From: Ammoniphilus sp. YIM 78166
GTDB lineage: Bacteria > Bacillota > Bacilli > Aneurinibacillales > RAOX-1
Direction of reading: 5' to 3'
Assembly: GCF_004522215.1 (NCBI RefSeq)
Contig: NZ_SDLR01000003.1
Location: forward strand, 682,001 to 746,000
DNA length: 64,000 nt
Positions 59,943 through 64,000 of the stretch are shown here, in pieces. Under the pieces are notes generated by a model. It did not search any database and was not told the origin of the DNA. It saw only the letters and a program-made list of their open reading frames with translations. Both the position numbers and the translations under genes were made by a program. Each line of letters starts with the position of its first letter. Within the stretch, counting starts at the first letter, position 1.

Positions 59943-60911
59943 TTAAGTTGTAGTAGGTACCATGGACTCTCTTAATTCATTCATGAGCTTCTCCATAATG
60001 GTCTTAACTGGAAGAATTTCCTTAATCTCATGCACCCTTGCTCCAGCAAACACGAGCCCTTCCTCTACATCCCCTTTCACCGAGCGAATGAGAGAATCTA
60101 AAGTGCAAAATTGATAAGAGCAGGTCTTTAAGCATTGGCGGCACTTCTCGATTTTGAGCTTTGACCCTTCACAAACCCTATCGATGAAGGCATTTCGAAT
60201 GGCCCTTCCTTCAAGGCCAACGGTAGTTTTGACTAAAATTGTGTCTCCCTCTTTACACTCCAAATACTTTTGCTTAAAGGATGGATGCGCATCGCACTCT
60301 ACACTTGCCACGAAGCGTGTACCCATTTGCACACCGGAGGCCCCCATCGAGAAGGCTTTCGCGATATCGGATCCGGTTAAAATCCCCCCAGCAGCGATAA
60401 CAGGAAGCTTAACGGCTTCCACCACCTCTGGCAAAATGTCAAACAAAGGACGGTCGGTACCAAGATGTCCTCCCGCTTCATGCCCTTCTACCACGATCGC
60501 TGAAGCCCCAAGCTTCTCGGCCAGCTTGGCAAACTTCGCGGAGGAAACTATTGAGATTACGGGTACTCCATACTCCTTCCCCCATGTATACATGTCTCTT
60601 GAGAATCCTGCACCTGATATGATAAAGTCTACCTTCTCTTCCATGGCAGCTCTGACTGTTTCTGCAAATTCCTTCATTGCAAACAATACATTTACCCCAA
60701 TGTATCCTTTGCCCTGTGTGAGTTCTCTTGCTCGTCGAATATGCGACCTCATTTCATCAATGGGAATCCCGGTGCCTGAAATAATGCCTATGCCCCCGGC
60801 GTTGGCAACCGCTGAAGCCAGTCCGCTTAATGAAACAGCAACACCCATACCCCCTTGAATAATAGGCAGCTCTGGAGTCATGTGAGCAATTTTCAATTTT
60901 GGAATGTTCAA
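59943..60911 (-). CDS. Nitronate monooxygenase
   Basis: The 322-aa product is an FMN TIM barrel of the NPD/FabK group: PIIQGGMGVAVSLSGLASAVANAGGIGIISG (about 15-45), VVEGHEAGGHLG (about 138-149), VIAAGGILTGSDIAKAFSMGASGVQMGTRF (about 169-198). The C-terminal Cys-rich motif CRQCLKTCSYQFC (about 262-274) is unusual and could bind metal or iron-sulfur. Start is a TTG after AGGAGGAACACG. Confidence 0.87.
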   Translation of the reverse strand: MNIPKLKIAHMTPELPIIQGGMGVAVSLSGLASAVANAGGIGIISGTGIPIDEMRSHIRRARELTQGKGYIGVNVLFAMKEFAETVRAAMEEKVDFIISGAGFSRDMYTWGKEYGVPVISIVSSAKFAKLAEKLGASAIVVEGHEAGGHLGTDRPLFDILPEVVEAVKLPVIAAGGILTGSDIAKAFSMGASGVQMGTRFVASVECDAHPSFKQKYLECKEGDTILVKTTVGLEGRAIRNAFIDRVCEGSKLKIEKCRQCLKTCSYQFCTLDSLIRSVKGDVEEGLVFAGARVHEIKEILPVKTIMEKLMNELRESMVPTTT

Positions 60912-61052
60912 ACGTGTTCCTCCTATACTTTTCGGAAATGATTTAATTCCTCCCCAGGAATCATATTACAACTATATACCATCTGATCGGCGTCTGCAAA
61001 ATAAACTTGACGTTGAAAATGTGAACGATTTTCGACGTAGCTAAAAAAAAAA

Positions 61053-61076
61053 AGGAAGGCTACGCCCTCCTTCCTG
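61053..61076 (-). terminator. Intrinsic terminator
   Basis: GGAAGG (61054-61059) pairs with CCTTCC (61069-61074); followed by a long T run on the minus strand. It closes the 60-aa gene. Confidence 0.75.
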
Positions 61077-61086
61077 AAATACGAAT

Positions 61087-61269
61087 CTATACGCCAACAA
61101 ACACAACTTTTGCATCAGGATTGTTCTGTTGGAGTTTTAGCACCTCATGTTTAATATCATCAATATTGTGGCGCAATACCGTACACTCTGGTTTTTTCTT
61201 CATCGTCATATTTACTTTATCTTGATTTCCATAAGTAATCGTATTTTCAACAAATATTAATTTAAACAC
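61087..61269 (-). CDS. Hypothetical protein (60 aa)
   Basis: The 60-aa product (begins MFKLIFVENTITYGN, ends DAKVVFVGV) has beta-like ends and a helix in the middle, with one Cys. A GTG start follows AAAGGAGATGATC. No family is recognised. It stands alone with a terminator. Confidence 0.6.
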   Translation of the reverse strand: MFKLIFVENTITYGNQDKVNMTMKKKPECTVLRHNIDDIKHEVLKLQQNNPDAKVVFVGV

Positions 61270-61515
61270 GTTTGATCATCTCCTTTGCTATAGACTTTAC
61301 TACAATTTAACAAATTACTCACGTATTTTTTTAAAAAAGTTAAGCGCACATTGTCATTTTTGTTCTGATTAATGCATAGAATGGTTTTTACCTAAATTTA
61401 TTTACTGTTATAACTGAATAGATGAAATAGTTTGACATATAAAAAATACATTGTATAATAATATGAAATTAAACGTTATCTATTCTTCCATCCAATGAAA
61501 AGGAGCTGCATTTTT

Positions 61516-61596
61516 ATGAAACACAAGGTCAAGCTTTACCTTTATTATCTTATTCCTTGTGCCTTGGGCATACTGTATTATGTATCCCGAATCTAG
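61516..61596 (+). CDS. Tiny membrane peptide (26 aa)
   Basis: An ATG at 61516 after AAAAGGAGCTGC opens 26 codons: a basic start (MKHKVKLY) followed by a single hydrophobic helix (LYYLIPCALGILYYV). A strong terminator follows after 11 nt. It could be a regulatory or toxin-like membrane peptide; no partner gene or antisense RNA is visible. Confidence 0.5.
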   Translation: MKHKVKLYLYYLIPCALGILYYVSRI

Positions 61597-61607
61597 TTTA
61601 TTGTTAC

Positions 61608-61640
61608 GCCGAGATCCTTATCGGAAGAATCTCGGCTTGT
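61608..61640 (+). terminator. Intrinsic terminator
   Basis: GCCGAGAT (61608-61615) pairs perfectly with ATCTCGGC (61629-61636), followed by TTGTTTC. Confidence 0.78.
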
Positions 61641-61647
61641 TTCTGAG

Positions 61648-63420
61648 CTAAAGCCATACAAAAGCGACAATGATAATGGTAATAGCCATATATAAAAGAT
61701 TTAATGGAATACCGACTTTGAGATAGTCGGAAAAACGATAACCACCAGGACCATACACAATGAGGTTCGTTTGATACCCAATAGGAGTAGCAAAGCTTGC
61801 CGAAGCTGCAATCGCAATGGTTATAAAGAAAGCCATCGGGTCAACGCCGGCCTGAAGGGCTATAGCTTGTGAGATTGGAAACATCAGAACAGCTGCTGCA
61901 TTATTTGTAATAATCTCCGTAAAAAAAGTGGTAATTAGATAAATTACGGATAGCATTCCTATGACACCAAAGCCTTGCGTTGCAGAGACGAAGGCATTAG
62001 CAATCCAAGCGGCCGTTCCTGTTTTTTCTAGGGCTATTCCGATCCCAATAGCACAAGCAATCATAATGAGAACATTAAAATGCATATGTTTCTTAGCTGA
62101 TTCAAAGGTGATGGTCTTAGTCAGGAATAACATGATCACTGCCAATATTGAGGCCTTGAACATCGACAGAATCTCGAACGTGGCGAGTAAGACCATGGCG
62201 AGCAAAATGATGACTGCAAAAGTTCCTTTTCTAGGGTTCATCCATTCAGGCTGGGGTACGGGCGAAATTAAGTAAAAGTCTCCTGAGTTTAACCATCTTG
62301 TCATAAATTGCTTACCCGCGAGCAGCAATAGCGTATCTCCGGCCTTCAAGGGTATATCCCCTACCTTGTTCTTTATTCGCTCTTGATTTCGATGTACAGC
62401 TACCACTCCTGCCCCGTATTTCCCTCGAAAGCTGCTTTCTTTCACCGTTTGATTAAGGATGGACGATTGATGAGAAACCACCGCTTCTACAAGATAAGCA
62501 TTGCCGTTATGCAAATCGTCCAGCTTAAGATCTGTTCCTGTTTCAATTTTCAGTCCTTTTATCCGCTCGAGATCGACGATGGTTGACACGAGCCCCGTAA
62601 AAATCAAACGATCTCCTTCCCTTAGAGTTCTATCGGTCTGGACGGGAGCAATGCGATGTCCGTTTCGAATAATCTCAATAAGATAAAGCCCCTCTAAATG
62701 CTTTAACCCTACTTCTTCAACCGTTTTCCCCACAATGGGTGAGTCCTTTAATACGACGGCTTCTGATAAGAATTCCCGCGTGCTTTCCATAAACGATTCC
62801 TCTGATGTTTTTCGGGAAGGAAGCAGTCGATGACCAATGGTGCCCATATAGACAATACCCGCTACACAGGCCGGAATTCCTACCACCCCTAGTTGGAACA
62901 TGCTGAACCCGCGCATCCCCTGCTCCAACATCATCCCGTGGATTAGTAAGTTGGTCGAGGTTCCAATCAGCGTTATCGTCCCTCCAAAAATGGTGGCGTA
63001 GGATAAGGGAAGCAAGAATTTGGAGGGTGAGATATTTTTGTCTCTGCACCATTTCTTGATAATGGGTGTAAACATGACTACAATCGGGGTATTGTTTAAG
63101 AAGCCGGAAAGGACCGAGATGGGAAGCATCATTCTGACAAGTGCTTTTCGTTCATTTTTTCCTGTCCCCAATGCCCTAGATACGATCCGTGTAATGAGAC
63201 CGCTTTGTTGGACGGCACCCGCCACGATAAATAACAGAGCAACGGTAAGCATCCCTTCATTCGAAAAACCGCGCAATGCATCCGAGGGGCTTAATAGTCC
63301 GGTCAACAGGAGAAATGCCAAGGCACAAAAAACGATAAATTCTGGTCTCGTTACTTCAGTAACTAAGAAGACGAGCATGACGACAACTGTGAGAATGACT
63401 ACTGCAATCTCCCATGTCAT
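61648..63420 (-). CDS. SLC13 family permease with two TrkA-C domains
   Basis: The 590-aa product has about ten to twelve membrane helices split by a cytoplasmic region with two TrkA-C domains (about 205-290 and 300-385). SLC13 motifs include GFLNNTPIVVMFTPII (about 105-120), TLIGTSTNLLIHG (about 150-162), ITNNAAAVLMFPI (about 515) and FATPIGYQTNLIVYGPG. The substrate may be a dicarboxylate, sulfate or similar anion; TrkA-C domains suggest nucleotide or dinucleotide regulation. ATG at 63420 follows AAGGGGTGTTCTTTCC; the frame is open to 63486. Confidence 0.88.
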   Translation of the reverse strand: MTWEIAVVILTVVVMLVFLVTEVTRPEFIVFCALAFLLLTGLLSPSDALRGFSNEGMLTVALLFIVAGAVQQSGLITRIVSRALGTGKNERKALVRMMLPISVLSGFLNNTPIVVMFTPIIKKWCRDKNISPSKFLLPLSYATIFGGTITLIGTSTNLLIHGMMLEQGMRGFSMFQLGVVGIPACVAGIVYMGTIGHRLLPSRKTSEESFMESTREFLSEAVVLKDSPIVGKTVEEVGLKHLEGLYLIEIIRNGHRIAPVQTDRTLREGDRLIFTGLVSTIVDLERIKGLKIETGTDLKLDDLHNGNAYLVEAVVSHQSSILNQTVKESSFRGKYGAGVVAVHRNQERIKNKVGDIPLKAGDTLLLLAGKQFMTRWLNSGDFYLISPVPQPEWMNPRKGTFAVIILLAMVLLATFEILSMFKASILAVIMLFLTKTITFESAKKHMHFNVLIMIACAIGIGIALEKTGTAAWIANAFVSATQGFGVIGMLSVIYLITTFFTEIITNNAAAVLMFPISQAIALQAGVDPMAFFITIAIAASASFATPIGYQTNLIVYGPGGYRFSDYLKVGIPLNLLYMAITIIIVAFVWL

Positions 63421-63510
63421 GGAAAGAACACCCCTTCGCTTCCAAGATCGAATAAAAGAGGTTGCTTCAACCCCATCTAGTGCCATGATATGCGCCCGCC
63501 AACGAACGGG

Positions 63511-64000
63511 TTATAGATATTCAGGAAGATTCCAGCCTCGCTGCAATTTGTAAAAAAAAGACCTCGTTTGCCTGCCGTGGCAGCTCAAACAAGGTCTTTT
63601 TTTATCCTCTGCAAAAAACTCAAATTCATCAGCTTTCAAAGGAGCACTTACGTAATAGCCCTGAATTTGATCGCATCCGTTTTCACGCAGGAACTCGTAC
63701 TGCTGCAACGTTTCTACTCCTTCAGCGATTACACTAAGGTTAAAGTAATGGCCTAGATCTATAATCGCTTTCGTAATGGCCGAGTCGCTTGTACTGAGAG
63801 ATACACTGGCAATAAAAGATCGATCAATCTTATTGACATTAATCGGCAACTGCTTCAAGTAGCTTAATGAACTATAACCAGTCCCAAAATCATCTATGGA
63901 GAGATGGATTCCTTGATCCTTAAGCTGCTTTAATTTCAGAATCGTCTTATCAACTTCTTGCATCAAGACGGTCTCAGTAATTTCTAATTCAAGGTATTGG
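63511..64000 (-). CDS. EAL domain cyclic-di-GMP phosphodiesterase, partial
   Basis: The reading frame enters from the right edge of the window. The visible 163 residues contain LELEITET, LSIDDFGTGYSSLSYLKQLPINVNKIDRSFI (catalytic Asp-Asp), AEGVETLQQYEFLRENGCDQIQGYYVSAPL. These are the C-terminal half of an EAL domain, which hydrolyses cyclic-di-GMP. The N-terminus and other domains lie outside. The last about 30 codons are unusual, rich in Cys and Arg, because the frame runs through a terminator-like hairpin; a 7-A run before it may hide a one-base insertion, and with six A the gene would stop after EDKKDLV. Confidence 0.87.
   Translation of the reverse strand, partial: QYLELEITETVLMQEVDKTILKLKQLKDQGIHLSIDDFGTGYSSLSYLKQLPINVNKIDRSFIASVSLSTSDSAITKAIIDLGHYFNLSVIAEGVETLQQYEFLRENGCDQIQGYYVSAPLKADEFEFFAEDKKRPCLSCHGRQTRSFFYKLQRGWNLPEYL
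63557..63600 (-). terminator. Terminator-like hairpin inside the end of the EAL gene
   Basis: AAAGACCT (63557-63564) pairs with AGGTCTTT (63592-63599), with CGTTTG/CAAAC inside, and T8 follows on the minus strand. It lies within the last codons of the EAL reading frame. Confidence 0.7.

Noticed and set aside
1-64000. tRNA, rRNA, prophage or plasmid replication genes
   Set aside because: No cloverleaf-like sequence, rRNA conserved block, integrase, phage structural gene or replication initiator was recognised.

Overview
The window looks like a chromosomal segment of an endospore-forming, low-GC Gram-positive bacterium of the order Bacillales. Supporting signs are strong AGGAGG-type ribosome binding sites, U-tailed hairpins after most genes, and many sporulation genes (CotD-like, CotF-like, YjcZ-like, SpoVIF-like and YqfQ-like). 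A NaChBac-type sodium channel, YisL, DegV, a YfmM-type ABC-F protein and HtpX also fit. A family such as Paenibacillaceae, for example relatives of Aneurinibacillus, Brevibacillus or Ammoniphilus, is plausible but cannot be fixed from sequence alone. There is no rRNA, tRNA, prophage or CRISPR array; one intact IS1182-family element is present.

Layout. 1-16 kb: small membrane and sporulation-type proteins, a BacNav channel, RodA, a FapA/DUF342 protein, a PatB-type C-S lyase, topoisomerase III, a HAD phosphatase, a DMT exporter, YisL, a LysR regulator, MsrAB and an RsbR-like protein. 16.5-23.7 kb: a minus-strand formate dehydrogenase operon (fdhD, fdhA, fdhB, an NrfD-like anchor, fdhE, mobA). 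Its catalytic subunit is a TAT-exported selenoprotein with an in-frame UGA and a visible bacterial SECIS hairpin. A predicted multi-histidine membrane cytochrome-like gene is divergent from it. 25.3-27.0 kb: an IS1182-family element sitting in the loop of an older terminator, with a 6-bp target duplication. 27-30.3 kb: a patch of small sporulation or coat-like genes with an HtrA-like protease. 30.5-33.1 kb: a sulfonate/nitrate/taurine-type ABC system whose permease and binding protein are fused. 33-45 kb: GntR, a PAS-GGDEF protein, PurT, CotD-like, methionine gamma-lyase, an acyl-CoA/ACP synthetase, CoaA, DegV and a cupin-HD-GYP fusion. 45.7-64 kb: an ABC-F protein, DapH, HtpX, threonine catabolism (kbl-tdh), a CarH/LitR-like B12 light-sensor regulator, a Dps-like plus CotF-like pair, a CcpA-type cre site between divergent genes, a polysaccharide deacetylase-like protein, nitronate monooxygenase, an SLC13 permease and an EAL protein cut by the window edge.

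Themes. Formate is both oxidised (Sec-FDH) and assimilated (PurT). Cyclic-di-GMP turnover is represented by GGDEF, HD-GYP and EAL genes. Three perfectly spaced ECF (SigW-like) promoters, TGAAAC-N16-CGTAT, precede the sodium channel, a small membrane protein and htpX, suggesting one envelope-stress regulon. Two single-base indels near the 3' end of fdhA, and a possible third at the end of the EAL gene, lie in short repeats and may be sequencing errors.
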